Positions 8,916-17,234 of a stretch of DNA of 64,000 nt are shown one piece after another. The position numbers were made by a program, and so were the translations under genes. The stretch's first letter is position 1, and the number at the start of each line of letters is the position of its first letter. The notes under the pieces are model-generated. The model saw only the letters and a program-made list of their open reading frames with translations. It searched no databases and was not told the origin of the DNA. Source of the DNA: DASWOJ01 sp964250755 (lineage in GTDB: Bacteria > Pseudomonadota > Alphaproteobacteria > Acetobacterales > Acetobacteraceae); assembly GCA_964250755.1 (NCBI GenBank), contig CAXUHB010000022.1, forward strand, positions 1 to 64,000. Direction: 5' to 3'.

Positions 8916-9896
8916 TCAGTATCCCCGCGCCGGGTCGAAGCGGTTCGGCATCGGCGTGCCGTCCCGCAGCGCACGCAGGTTGCGGAAGAAGATGTCCAGG
9001 CTGTTCGGGTTGTAGGTCACGGGGTCGTCGGCCGAGATGTGCGGTGTCATCACCAGGTTGCGCGTCGCCCACAGGCGGTGGCCCGGCGGCACCGGCTCCG
9101 GCACGAACACATCCAGGATCGCGCCGCCTAGCCTGCCGTCGTCCAGCGCGTCGCACAGCGCATCCTGCTCGATCAGCGCGCCGCGGCCGACGTTCACCAC
9201 ACCCGCGCCCGCCGGCAGCAACGCAATGCGGCTGCGGTCCAGCAGGCCGCGCGTGGCGTCGGTCAGCGGAGTGGCCAGCACCAGGAACTCGGCGCCGGGC
9301 AGCTCGGCATCCAGGTCCGCGACGGCCACGACGCGGACGCAGTCCGGATGCGGCTCCGCCCGGGTGCGGACGCCCACGACCTGCATCCCGAACCGCGCGG
9401 CCTGCCCGGCCACGGCACCACCCAAGGACCCCAGCCCGACCACCACGGCCGTCCGCTCGGCCAGGACCGAGCTGTGGAACGGCGCCCACCGCCCTTCCCG
9501 TTGCGCCGCCGCGAAGCCCGGCATTCCCGCGGCGAGCATCAGCAGCGCCATGATCCCATACTCGCCAGCCCGCGCGCTGTGCGCCCCGGCGTTGTTCAGC
9601 AGCACGCAGTCCTCCGGCAGCCAGCCGAACGGTTCCAGCCCGTCCAATCCGGCGTTGGCGCAGAAGATGAGGCGCAGGTGCGGCGCGGCCGCGGGGAACA
9701 GCGCCTTCACAACGCCCTTGTGCGATACCAGGGCCTCGGCGGTGCGCATGGCCTGGGCGAACTCGTCCTGGGTGGTGCCGAACGTCACCTCGTGCCCGCC
9801 AGACACGTCCGGCGCACGGGCGCATGCAGCATCCCACTGCGCGCGGGTGAAGGGAAAGGTGCCGGGGGTGGACTGGGTTTGGATGTGAATGTGCAT
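8916..9896 (-). CDS. D-isomer 2-hydroxyacid dehydrogenase
   Basis: A 326-residue NAD(P)-dependent dehydrogenase. The Rossmann motif reads VVGLGSLGGAVAG, and the catalytic set is present: Arg in VNVGRGALIEQDALCDAL, Glu in DVFVPEPVP and His in MTPHIS. The N-terminus is shortened compared with classical D-lactate or phosphoglycerate dehydrogenases, as in the GyaR/GhrA-like group. It reduces 2-keto acids or oxidises 2-hydroxy acids; the specific substrate is not evident. The ATG at 9896 has no strong ribosome site, and the upstream region is occupied by a palindromic repeat element. Confidence 0.9.
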   Translation of the reverse strand: MHIHIQTQSTPGTFPFTRAQWDAACARAPDVSGGHEVTFGTTQDEFAQAMRTAEALVSHKGVVKALFPAAAPHLRLIFCANAGLDGLEPFGWLPEDCVLLNNAGAHSARAGEYGIMALLMLAAGMPGFAAAQREGRWAPFHSSVLAERTAVVVGLGSLGGAVAGQAARFGMQVVGVRTRAEPHPDCVRVVAVADLDAELPGAEFLVLATPLTDATRGLLDRSRIALLPAGAGVVNVGRGALIEQDALCDALDDGRLGGAILDVFVPEPVPPGHRLWATRNLVMTPHISADDPVTYNPNSLDIFFRNLRALRDGTPMPNRFDPARGY

Positions 9897-9935
9897 GGGG
9901 TGCGGCGTTCCTTAAACGGAGGGGTTTGCTTGCTG

Positions 9936-10080
9936 CTCCCTCTCCCTCCGGGAGAGGGTTGGGGTGAGGAAGGCCCCGCAGCGCAATATAAAATGCGGAA
10001 CAGAGCAATTCGCGCCGCCGCTGGGCATAGCCCTACGTGCGGCCTCCCTCATCCCGGCCCTCTCCCGTAGGGAGAGGGAG
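9936..10080. repeat. 145-bp palindromic element with 40-bp imperfect ends (MITE/REP-like)
   Basis: Positions 9936-9975 and 10041-10080 are inverted copies matching at 35 of 40 bases. Each contains its own short hairpin (ccctctccc ... gggagaggg). The 65-bp centre has a short AT-rich stretch around 9986-9994. The element lies between the start of the 2-hydroxyacid dehydrogenase and the 3' end of trmH. Such ggag-rich palindromes are common intergenic repeats in high-GC proteobacteria. Confidence 0.8.
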
Positions 10081-10093
10081 ACGGCAAGCACCC

Positions 10094-10816
10094 TCATCCC
10101 CCCTGCCCCATCAACGCGTGCAGCAGCACCGCCGCCGACTGCGCCACATTCAAGCTTTGCACCGACCCTGACCCAGCAATCCGGATACGGCGGCGGCAGG
10201 TCTCCATCGCCTCGAACCCAACGCCGCGCTCCTCGTTGCCCAGCACTAGCGCCACCGGGCGGTCCCGCGGCAGGCTTGAAAGGGGCACGGCGTCCGCCGT
10301 CAGGGTGGCAGCGACAGTGCGGTAATAGGGGTCGAGCGCCAGCAGCGCCTTGCGGAGGTTGCGGGTCTTGCTGACCTCCAAGTGCTCCAGCCCGCCCTCG
10401 GCGGTGCGGTAGGCGGCGTCGGACGGCATGGCCTGCAGCGGCGTCTCGTGCAGCAGCATGGCCTGCACGCCGAAGAAGGCGGCGCTGCGGGCGATGGCGC
10501 CCAGGTTGTGCGGGTTGCCCACGCCGTCCAGGATCAGCAGCAGCGGCACCCGCGGCGGGCGCACGAAGTCGATCATGCCGATGGGCCGGGCGGTGGCGAC
10601 GGCGCAAAGGCCGCCATGGTGCGGGGTGCCGGCGGCGCGCGCCAGCTCGTCGTCGGGCAGCAGGCGGTAGGGGCGGCGCATCCGCGCCATCTCGGCGCAC
10701 AGGGGGCCGGCGGCGATCTTGTGCTCCTCGTCATAGAACAGGCGCACCACGTCGTCCGGACGGCGGGCGAACAGGGCGCTGACGGCGTTCACGCCGCAAA
10801 TCCGGTCATCGGGCAT
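10094..10816 (-). CDS. TrmH/SpoU-family RNA 2'-O-methyltransferase
   Basis: A 240-residue SPOUT methyltransferase acting on tRNA or 23S rRNA ribose. The three motifs are visible: GNPHNLGAIARSAAFFGV (motif 1), VLGNEERGVG (motif 2) and VQSLNVAQSAAVLLHAL (motif 3), which together form the knotted SAM site. The N-terminal RICGVNAVSALF to LARAAG segment is the L30e-like RNA-binding part of the RlmB type. The start at 10816 begins at the conserved MPDDRICGVNAV region; a much longer upstream frame is a GC artefact. Divergent from rluA with a 47-bp gap. Confidence 0.92.
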   Translation of the reverse strand: MPDDRICGVNAVSALFARRPDDVVRLFYDEEHKIAAGPLCAEMARMRRPYRLLPDDELARAAGTPHHGGLCAVATARPIGMIDFVRPPRVPLLLILDGVGNPHNLGAIARSAAFFGVQAMLLHETPLQAMPSDAAYRTAEGGLEHLEVSKTRNLRKALLALDPYYRTVAATLTADAVPLSSLPRDRPVALVLGNEERGVGFEAMETCRRRIRIAGSGSVQSLNVAQSAAVLLHALMGQGG

Positions 10817-10863
10817 CCCCGCTGCTTCCGCCCCGGGGCCGCACCTGTCAACCTGGGCCACCC

Positions 10864-11559
10864 ATGCAGATGCCTCCTTTCCTGTTCCAGGACGCGCGCT
10901 TCGTAGTGCTGGACAAGCCTGCGGGGGTGCCGGTGCATCCGGGGCCGCGGGGCGGCCCGAGCATCGAGGACCTGTTTCCCCAGATCTCCCGCCGCCGCGA
11001 CGGGCCATGGCTGGCGCACCGCCTGGATGCGGACACGACGGGATGCCTGGTGGTGGCGCTGCGCCGGGCCGCGCTGCATGCCGCGCAGGCGGCCTTTGCC
11101 GGGGGGCTGGTCCGGAAGACCTACTGGGCCGTCGTGCAGGGCCGTCCGGCGGAGGACGCGGGCACGGTGGACGCGCCGTTGCTGAAGCGTATGGACCGGG
11201 CGGGCTGGCGGATGGTCGTGGATGCCGCCGGGCAGGCGTCCCGCACGGACTGGCGGGTCCTCGGCGCCGGCGGCGGGCTGTCCTGGCTGGAGCTGCATCC
11301 GCGCACCGGGCGGACTCACCAGGTCCGCGTGCATTGCGCCGCACTGGGCTGCCCGGTGCTGGGCGACCCGGTTTACGGCGGGGGTGCCGGGCCGCTGCAC
11401 CTGCTGGCCCGCGCGGTTCATCTGCCGCTGGACCCGCCGGTGGATGCCGTGGCGCCGCCGCCGCCGCACATGCTGGCTGCGGTGCGGGCGTGCGGATGGG
11501 GGGATGGTTCTCCCTCCTCCTCCGGGGTCAAACCGCAAAGCGGTTTACGGTTGGGGTGA
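10864..11559 (+). CDS. RluA-family pseudouridine synthase
   Basis: A 231-residue RNA pseudouridine synthase without an S4 domain, closest in size to RluA/YlyB-like or TruC-type enzymes. The catalytic Asp is in HRLDADTTGCLVVA; KTYWAVVQG and LHPRTGRTHQVRVH follow in the family order. A start at 10870 is an alternative. The last 17 or so codons are supplied by an inverted repeat (11508-11567) that also provides the stop codon, so the C-terminus has been altered by insertion of the repeat. Confidence 0.92.
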   Translation: MQMPPFLFQDARFVVLDKPAGVPVHPGPRGGPSIEDLFPQISRRRDGPWLAHRLDADTTGCLVVALRRAALHAAQAAFAGGLVRKTYWAVVQGRPAEDAGTVDAPLLKRMDRAGWRMVVDAAGQASRTDWRVLGAGGGLSWLELHPRTGRTHQVRVHCAALGCPVLGDPVYGGGAGPLHLLARAVHLPLDPPVDAVAPPPPHMLAAVRACGWGDGSPSSSGVKPQSGLRLG

Positions 11560-11689
11560 GGGAGGCCACGCGGCGCATTCCGGCCCGGGGCGAACATACG
11601 CACCCGCGCGGGCCAGGCTTGGTGCGTACGGCCTCCCTCACCCCAACCGTAAACCGCTTTGCGGTTTGACCCCGGAGGAGGAGGGAGAA
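11508..11689. repeat. 182-bp element with perfect 60-bp inverted repeats
   Basis: Positions 11508-11567 and 11630-11689 are exact reverse complements over 60 bases, separated by 62 bp. Each arm has an internal palindrome AAACCGC-AAA-GCGGTTT. The element lies between the convergent rluA and GNAT genes and enters the rluA coding frame. It could act as a bidirectional terminator. Perfect identity implies recent insertion or gene conversion. Confidence 0.92.
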
Positions 11690-11735
11690 GGAATCCCTTG
11701 TCTCTTTACTCGGCGCCACCCGGAAGCAGCGTCCA

Positions 11736-12218
11736 TCACCCCGTCACCGGCTCCCCTTCCCGGCACCTCTCCAGCCATCGCTCCGCCTCCACCCAGGTCG
11801 GTGCCGCGTAGCCGTCGTGCGTTCGCAGCCGCGTCTCCGTGAAGCCTAGCCGCGCGAACAGCCGGCGGTTGTCCGCCAGCGCCAGCCGGACGCCCAGGTG
11901 GACGCGCGGCAGACCGAGGCGCCGCGCCTCCGCCTCCGCCGCTTGCATCAGCCGCGCCGCATGGCCCCGCCCGCGGTGCATGGGATGGGTGGCGAGGCGT
12001 CCGACATACAGCCCGCCCTCCCGCACCGACCACAGCACGCAAGCCTCGGGACCATCCGCCAGCGCACCCCCGCCGCCGACCAGGTGGCCGCGAAGGCTGT
12101 CCCCGGTCTCGCGCGATGCGCTGGGCACGGGGTCGAGCGGGACGGAGGTGGCCGCGAAGGCCGCGCGGATCAGCGCGGCCACTGCCTCCGCATCGCCGGG
12201 CAGGATCGGGCGGATCAT
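11736..12218 (-). CDS. GNAT family N-acetyltransferase
   Basis: A 160-residue acetyltransferase beginning MIRPILPGDAEAVAALI, the usual GNAT first strand and helix. The acetyl-CoA loop is in LATHPMHRGRGHAARLMQAAE, and the fold closes with NRRLFARLGFTETRLR. Its ATG overlaps the stop of the MFS gene upstream by four bases (ATGA), showing translational coupling. The acceptor is unknown; coupling to an exporter hints at detoxification, which is inference. Confidence 0.92.
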   Translation of the reverse strand: MIRPILPGDAEAVAALIRAAFAATSVPLDPVPSASRETGDSLRGHLVGGGGALADGPEACVLWSVREGGLYVGRLATHPMHRGRGHAARLMQAAEAEARRLGLPRVHLGVRLALADNRRLFARLGFTETRLRTHDGYAAPTWVEAERWLERCREGEPVTG

Positions 12219-13357
12219 GCCGGCCGGCGGGACAGGAAGCCGTGCAGCATGAAGGCCGGGATTGCGGCTGCCGACAGCGCCGCGGCGGCGACCAGCGCGC
12301 CGGCCGGGTTCCCGGCCAGGTCCGCCGCCCGGCCGCACATCGCCGGCAGCAGCGCGCCGCCGGCATAGTACATCGCATAGAACATTCCCATCCCCACCGC
12401 CCGGTTCTCCGGCCGCGCCGACAAGGTGCCGATCCCGATGATGACGCCCGCGTGCAGCGACGCCACCGTGCCGAACAGCCCCCCCCACGCCAACGGCCAA
12501 TCCAGCACCGCCGGCCCGGCGACTGCCACGATCCCCGCCACCGTTCCGGCCATGAACACCGGACGGTTGCCGAACCGCGCCGCCAGCCAACCGCCCAGCA
12601 CGGTGGCCGGCAGGTTCAGCCAGGTCGCCAAGGTCAGCACCAGCGCAAGCTCCCCCGGCGGATGCCCACGCGCCGCCATCACGGAGGGCATGTAGGACAG
12701 GAAGCCGTAATATCCCGCGTTGTAGGCCGTCCATGCCGCGGCGGCTGCCAGCACCAGCGAGCATTCGCGGCGGGACGGCAGCGCCCAGGTGGTGGCGGCA
12801 CCAGCCGGGAGCGGTTCGGCACTGGCCAGGAACAGCAACAGGGCGGCAGCGGCAATCCCAGCGCCCACCACGAACAGCCCAGCCCAGCCCATCGCCTGCA
12901 CAGCCGCGCCATGCGTCAGCTCCACCAGCCCGACGCCAATCGGAAAGGCCCCGACCACCAGGCCCATGACCGGCAGGAAGGCCCGGTCCGTGAAGCGGTC
13001 GCCGATCATCTTGCCCTGCATCACCACCAGCATGACAGCACCGGTCCCGGCCAGCGCCCGCCCGGCGCCGATGCCCGCCGGGCCGCCCGCCCCGGCGCAC
13101 AGCGCCGCGCCCAGGGTCATCAACGCCAGGCCACCGCCGACCACGGCACGCTCGCCGTAGCGCCGCCCCAGCAGCCCGCCGGGCAGCGCCGCCAGCACGC
13201 CCGGCGCCATGTACAGCCCGATCAGCCCGCCCAGCTCGGCATAACCCAGCCCGAACCGCTCCACCAGTTCCGGCCCAAGGCTCGCAAGAGACTGGAACTG
13301 GTAGCCGAAGGCCATGCGCGCCAGGAACACCGCCGCCACCAACGCCCATCGCCGCAC
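12215..13357 (-). CDS. MFS transporter (CynX/NimT-like)
   Basis: A 380-residue inner-membrane protein with about 12 helices. The loop GLLGRRYGERAV between helices 2 and 3 is the MFS motif A, and LNLPATVLGGWLAARFGNRPV repeats it in the second half. It starts at MRRWALVAAVFLARMAFGYQFQS. It is translationally coupled to the GNAT gene. The family is close to cyanate or nitroimidazole-type and multidrug transporters, but the substrate is not determinable. Confidence 0.9.
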   Translation of the reverse strand: MRRWALVAAVFLARMAFGYQFQSLASLGPELVERFGLGYAELGGLIGLYMAPGVLAALPGGLLGRRYGERAVVGGGLALMTLGAALCAGAGGPAGIGAGRALAGTGAVMLVVMQGKMIGDRFTDRAFLPVMGLVVGAFPIGVGLVELTHGAAVQAMGWAGLFVVGAGIAAAALLLFLASAEPLPAGAATTWALPSRRECSLVLAAAAAWTAYNAGYYGFLSYMPSVMAARGHPPGELALVLTLATWLNLPATVLGGWLAARFGNRPVFMAGTVAGIVAVAGPAVLDWPLAWGGLFGTVASLHAGVIIGIGTLSARPENRAVGMGMFYAMYYAGGALLPAMCGRAADLAGNPAGALVAAAALSAAAIPAFMLHGFLSRRPA

Positions 13358-13559
13358 GGCTGCAACCCCTCCGACATGCGTGGCCCATCAGCCGCATCGG
13401 AACAGCCGGGGCCGATCATTCGCCTCCTGAGTTCACCACCCCGGCCCGCACCGCGGTCCCGCAAGTTGCCGAAGCAGATGCTCCGGAGCCGCAAAACCAA
13501 TCTGTGCGACGTTCACGGCCTAGCCAGGCTGCGCGGGCATGCCTGCTTGCAGGTAAGGG

Positions 13560-14447
13560 CTATCTGACCAGGCGCCCTTGCGGTCGTGCGGACGGCAAGA
13601 TGGGAATCTCTGTGCGCCAAGCATCCTCGCCGCGGCCGGCAACGTCACCTAGCCCGATGCTGCCGAACACGGCCGCCATGCGGCCGTCCAAGCGCTTGTA
13701 GGCCGAAGTCAGCAGCGCGGCCTTGCGCGCGACGACTGGATAGGCCCGTGCCCAGTCCCGCACCCGCCCAGGACTAGTGAAGATCATCTCGGCATAGACA
13801 TTGAAGTCGTTCTCCGCCGTCGTGGCACCATACGGTGAAAGGAACCCATCCGCCAATGCCGCCAGCCCACTGTCCGCTGCCGCCAATGCCTCGGCGTTGT
13901 CCCTGGCAGGCGTCCAGCCCGCGGGCAGAAGCCGTGACCAGGTGCCCGGCAGCTCCGGATGCACGGCCCATACCAGCGAACTGAACTCGTGATGCACGCC
14001 GAGCCTCGCGGTCTCGTAGATGCCGCCATCCCCATGAAGCCGGTTCGCCACCAGGATGATCCAGGCGGGTCCGCAGGTTCCGCCCGCCGCGGCGCCATCC
14101 AGGGTCAGCCCGCCGCAGAAGAAGATCGCCTTGCAGAGCTTGGCGTAGAAGCCCGGCGGATAGATCGGCAGCGACGCCTCGATCCCGTCCAGTGCCGGCG
14201 GCATGTCTGCAAGGTCAACCGGCACGGCGCGGCCACCCTCGATGACGGCGTCGGCCGGTCCCCAGGGCGGCACATGGAACCCAGCCGGGCCGCCCATGCC
14301 GATGGCGACGCCGAACCGCGCTGCTATCCCCTCCGCCCGCTGCTGGACCGCGCCCGTGCCGCGGGACTGCGCGGACAGGCCCCACCCCGCCGCCGCCAGC
14401 AGCGGCAGCGAGCCGGCCAGCAGCGCGCGCCGGTGCAGCCGCCTCAT
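13560..14447 (-). CDS. Exported protein with HHEFSS metallopeptidase-like motif
   Basis: A 295-residue protein with an N-terminal export signal (MRRLHRRALLAGSLPLLAAAGWG; paired arginines make a Tat route possible). A central LGVHHEFSSLVW segment followed some 60 residues later by ENDFNVYAEM recalls putative zinc-binding peptidases in which an H-E pair and a distal acidic residue bind metal. The fifth position of HExxH is Ser, not His, so catalytic zinc binding is uncertain. CGGLTLDG and GGTCGPAW hold cysteines. Its ATG overlaps the stop of the LysM-protein gene (ATGA), so the two are co-translated. No firm family assignment. Confidence 0.75.
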   Translation of the reverse strand: MRRLHRRALLAGSLPLLAAAGWGLSAQSRGTGAVQQRAEGIAARFGVAIGMGGPAGFHVPPWGPADAVIEGGRAVPVDLADMPPALDGIEASLPIYPPGFYAKLCKAIFFCGGLTLDGAAAGGTCGPAWIILVANRLHGDGGIYETARLGVHHEFSSLVWAVHPELPGTWSRLLPAGWTPARDNAEALAAADSGLAALADGFLSPYGATTAENDFNVYAEMIFTSPGRVRDWARAYPVVARKAALLTSAYKRLDGRMAAVFGSIGLGDVAGRGEDAWRTEIPILPSARPQGRLVR

Positions 14448-15580
14448 CGCGCCAGGGCGGGCTGCATCATGGGAACCAGCCTGAACGACATCATGACATG
14501 GGCCGCCACCGCCGCCCGCGGCAGCGCAGCGGCGGCCGCGGCGCCGCGCAGCATCAGCATTCCCCGCGCAAAGGAGCTGCCAGCCACTGCGAACGACGCA
14601 GGATCGTCCGCGACGCCCGCGCCCGCAGTGAAGAAGTCCTCCACCAGAGTGCCCACCACCACCACCCCGGCTGCCACGACCAGGCCTGTGCCGATCACGC
14701 GCGCCCAGTCCGTGTGCGGCACGCGCTGCGGCTGCGCAGAGGGGCCGGACGGCGGCAGGGGCGTCGGCGTCAGCTCGACCACCAACGTCACGCCCATCGC
14801 GACGTATTTGAAATCCAGGATGGACGGCCCCTCCAGCTTGGGCAGCCGCAGCTCGAACCGCAGCTTCGGCAGCGGGCTGTGCGAGTCCATCTGCACGCCG
14901 ACCGCCGTCGTCGGCACGTTCGGCGTCGTGCTCTGCGACACCAGCATGGAACGCAGGGTGAGCCGCTGATCCCTGGCGTCGTAGATCAGGCGGTTGTCGC
15001 TGGTCAGCATCTTGAAGGCCTGGTTGGCCTGGCTCGTGACCTGCAGCTCCAGCTCCCGCCGGTTGGTTACATACAGCGCCGGGTAGGACTTCTTGGTCAT
15101 CAGCACGACCTCGCCGGTCATCCGGACCTCCATGATGAGGCCGGGCTGGACCAGGGGCGGCATCCTCAGGTCGTCGAGCTTGAACTTGATCGAGATGGGG
15201 GAGTGCAGGCTCGGCAGCTGCCGCGACAGGTCGCCACCCCCAGCCGGGCTGCGCTGCGGCTGGCCGGATGCGCCGGGATGCGGCGCGTGGGAGCCGGGCG
15301 AAGCATGGCCGCCCCCGTGGCCGCCGCCATGGCTATTGCCCTGCCCTGGCACCCCGGCCTTGTCGGGCTTGCTGCGCGCCCCGGCCAGCGTCGGCAGCAG
15401 CAGGACATGGCCAGGATGAATCAGGTCGGGATCGGGCACCCCGTGGCCCGTGGCACGGATCACGTCGGCCCGGTTGTTGTAGCGCCAGATGCGCGGCCAT
15501 TGGCTTCCCGCGCCCAAATGGTGCTTCGAGATGTTCCACAGGTTGTCGCCGCCGCGCACGACGTAGCGTTCACCAAGCAT
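14444..15580 (-). CDS. LysM-domain protein with C-terminal hydrophobic segments
   Basis: A 378-residue protein with no signal peptide. Residues 5-63 are a LysM domain (YVVRGGDNLWNISKHHLG, then IHPGHVLLLP), which binds peptidoglycan or, in phage-tail-like machines, acts as a structural glue. A Gly/His/Ser-rich linker (about 70-120) leads to a beta-rich domain (about 130-270). The C-terminus has two hydrophobic stretches (about 295-312 and 336-362) around EDFFTAGAGVADDPASF. The start at 15580 is backed by GAGGAG. The gene is 157 bp downstream of the last T6SS operon gene and overlaps the HHEFSS-protein gene. Without a signal it is either cytoplasmic or secreted by a specialised route; a T6SS link is inferred from position only. 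Confidence 0.8.
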   Translation of the reverse strand: MLGERYVVRGGDNLWNISKHHLGAGSQWPRIWRYNNRADVIRATGHGVPDPDLIHPGHVLLLPTLAGARSKPDKAGVPGQGNSHGGGHGGGHASPGSHAPHPGASGQPQRSPAGGGDLSRQLPSLHSPISIKFKLDDLRMPPLVQPGLIMEVRMTGEVVLMTKKSYPALYVTNRRELELQVTSQANQAFKMLTSDNRLIYDARDQRLTLRSMLVSQSTTPNVPTTAVGVQMDSHSPLPKLRFELRLPKLEGPSILDFKYVAMGVTLVVELTPTPLPPSGPSAQPQRVPHTDWARVIGTGLVVAAGVVVVGTLVEDFFTAGAGVADDPASFAVAGSSFARGMLMLRGAAAAAALPRAAVAAHVMMSFRLVPMMQPALAR

Positions 15581-15737
15581 CCAAAGCTCCTCACGAACAT
15601 CGTGCGCGCCATGCCGCAGCGGCATGGGCAATCGCGCGGATTGAAGGGGTTGGGAGCGTCCGCGCAAGCCACTTCGTGGCTAGAATGAGCTAGGCCCCGG
15701 AAACCGCTTCAATTGTCACCGATCCTTCATCCCCCTG

Positions 15738-17234
15738 TCACTCCATGCCGATCCCGAGCGCCCGCCACATCGGCACGCAGGATGCCCCGACCTCGGCCAC
15801 TGCACCCGCCATGCGTTCCAAGTCCTGGGCGTCCCCATGCGGCATGATCTCCCGCGCGGCAGCCGCGGGGTCCACGTCCGCGCCGGCCGACATGCGCCGC
15901 CAGGCCGCCATCTCCACGACCGAGCACGGCAGGCCCGTGCCCAGCGCCCCGGATGCGAAGGCGGCGCGGGCGTTCAGGGCGCCTTCCGCCTCCAGCCGCG
16001 CCGCCATGCCGCGGTTGAGCACGGTTTCGCCCGGGGTGGCCGGGCCGCGCGCCGGCGCGACGGGGATGGCCTGCTGCGACCCGATCAGCATGCCCACCAG
16101 CTCCGCCGGGTTGTCGCGGCGGCCCACAACGTCCGGCAAATCCAGCAGCTCCTCGGCCGTGCATGGCCCAGCGGCCAGGCGGGCGACCATTGGCTCATAG
16201 AAGGCGCGCGCGAGCCCGGCGCTGCCTGCGGGCACCGCCACCTCGTAGCGGAACGCCGCCGCCGGACGAACAAGGGCCAGCGTGACGCCGCGCAGCCGCG
16301 CGTCGCGCTCCGCCTGGCCCAGCCGGGCCAGGCCGCGGACGAACACGTCGTTGCGGAGCAGGCGGTCCTGGCAGGTGTCGCGCACCAGCTCGCGCATCGC
16401 GGGTTCGTCGTAGCGGTCCACCAAGGCGCGCTGCTCCGGGGTCAGGGACAGCTCGGGAAAGCTGTCGATGACTTGTACCGACGCCGCCCAGTCCAGCCGG
16501 GCGGGCGCCAGGTCGGCGCACACGTCCATGTGGAAACTGGGGCTCCAGGCCGCGTTCATGTATTCGTGGGCGATATACTCGTGCGGCATACGGGCCGCGT
16601 GCTCCAGCGTCGTGCGGACGACGGGGGTGCCCAGGTGGACGGCCTCCGTGGCGGCCAGGGCGCGCAGCACGTCCATGCCGGCCTGCGCCTGCCGGTCGCT
16701 GCGGGTGCCGCCGCGCAGCCCGGCCTCCCGCAGCAGCCGCTGCATCCCCAGCGCGCCCTGCCAGCCTGGCAGGCTGTTGTAGCTGACATGCGCCAGCCCG
16801 CCCGCGCGCAGCCGCGTCCGCAGGAGCGCGACAATGCCCGCGCGCACCGCGGGCGGCACCCAGCTCCAGACCCCGTGCAGACTGACGATGTCGGCCTCCG
16901 GCACCAGACCTGGGGAGGCGGGGTCGGCCAAGTCGGCCTCAAGGAAGGTCACGTTGCGCAGGCCTGCGGCGGCGGCCAAGCGCCGGGCCTCGGCGATGTG
17001 CGCGGGGTGGAAGTCGAGGGCGGTGACGGTCCAGCCGGGATTGCTGGCGGCCAGGATCAGCGCGCCGTGGCCGCGCCCGCACCCCAGCTCGACATAGGAC
17101 AAGCCCGGCCCGATGTCCGGCGGGCGCACGCTGCGGAGCAGGCAGGCGGCCTCCAGGTGATAGGGCGACTGGAACGGGTAATAGCCTGCCATGTAGGCCA
17201 CGTCCGTAACGTAGCCGCCGCCCCAATCCGTCAT
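15738..17234 (-). CDS. Class I SAM methyltransferase with regulatory domain, T6SS operon
   Basis: A 498-residue protein. Residues 40-170 are a class I methyltransferase: YVELGCGRGHGALILA (47-62) is the SAM-binding motif I, with VTALDFHPAHI as the acidic loop and DIVSLHGVWSWVPP as motif IV. After it comes the long all-alpha region typical of the methyltransferase regulatory domain group (MethyTransf_Reg), about 200-300, and a C-terminal winged part (about 400-498). Its ATG overlaps the ppkA stop (ATGA), making it the last gene of the T6SS operon. It could modify a secretion component or a substrate; no target can be read from the sequence. Confidence 0.88.
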   Translation of the reverse strand: MTDWGGGYVTDVAYMAGYYPFQSPYHLEAACLLRSVRPPDIGPGLSYVELGCGRGHGALILAASNPGWTVTALDFHPAHIAEARRLAAAAGLRNVTFLEADLADPASPGLVPEADIVSLHGVWSWVPPAVRAGIVALLRTRLRAGGLAHVSYNSLPGWQGALGMQRLLREAGLRGGTRSDRQAQAGMDVLRALAATEAVHLGTPVVRTTLEHAARMPHEYIAHEYMNAAWSPSFHMDVCADLAPARLDWAASVQVIDSFPELSLTPEQRALVDRYDEPAMRELVRDTCQDRLLRNDVFVRGLARLGQAERDARLRGVTLALVRPAAAFRYEVAVPAGSAGLARAFYEPMVARLAAGPCTAEELLDLPDVVGRRDNPAELVGMLIGSQQAIPVAPARGPATPGETVLNRGMAARLEAEGALNARAAFASGALGTGLPCSVVEMAAWRRMSAGADVDPAAAAREIMPHGDAQDLERMAGAVAEVGASCVPMWRALGIGME

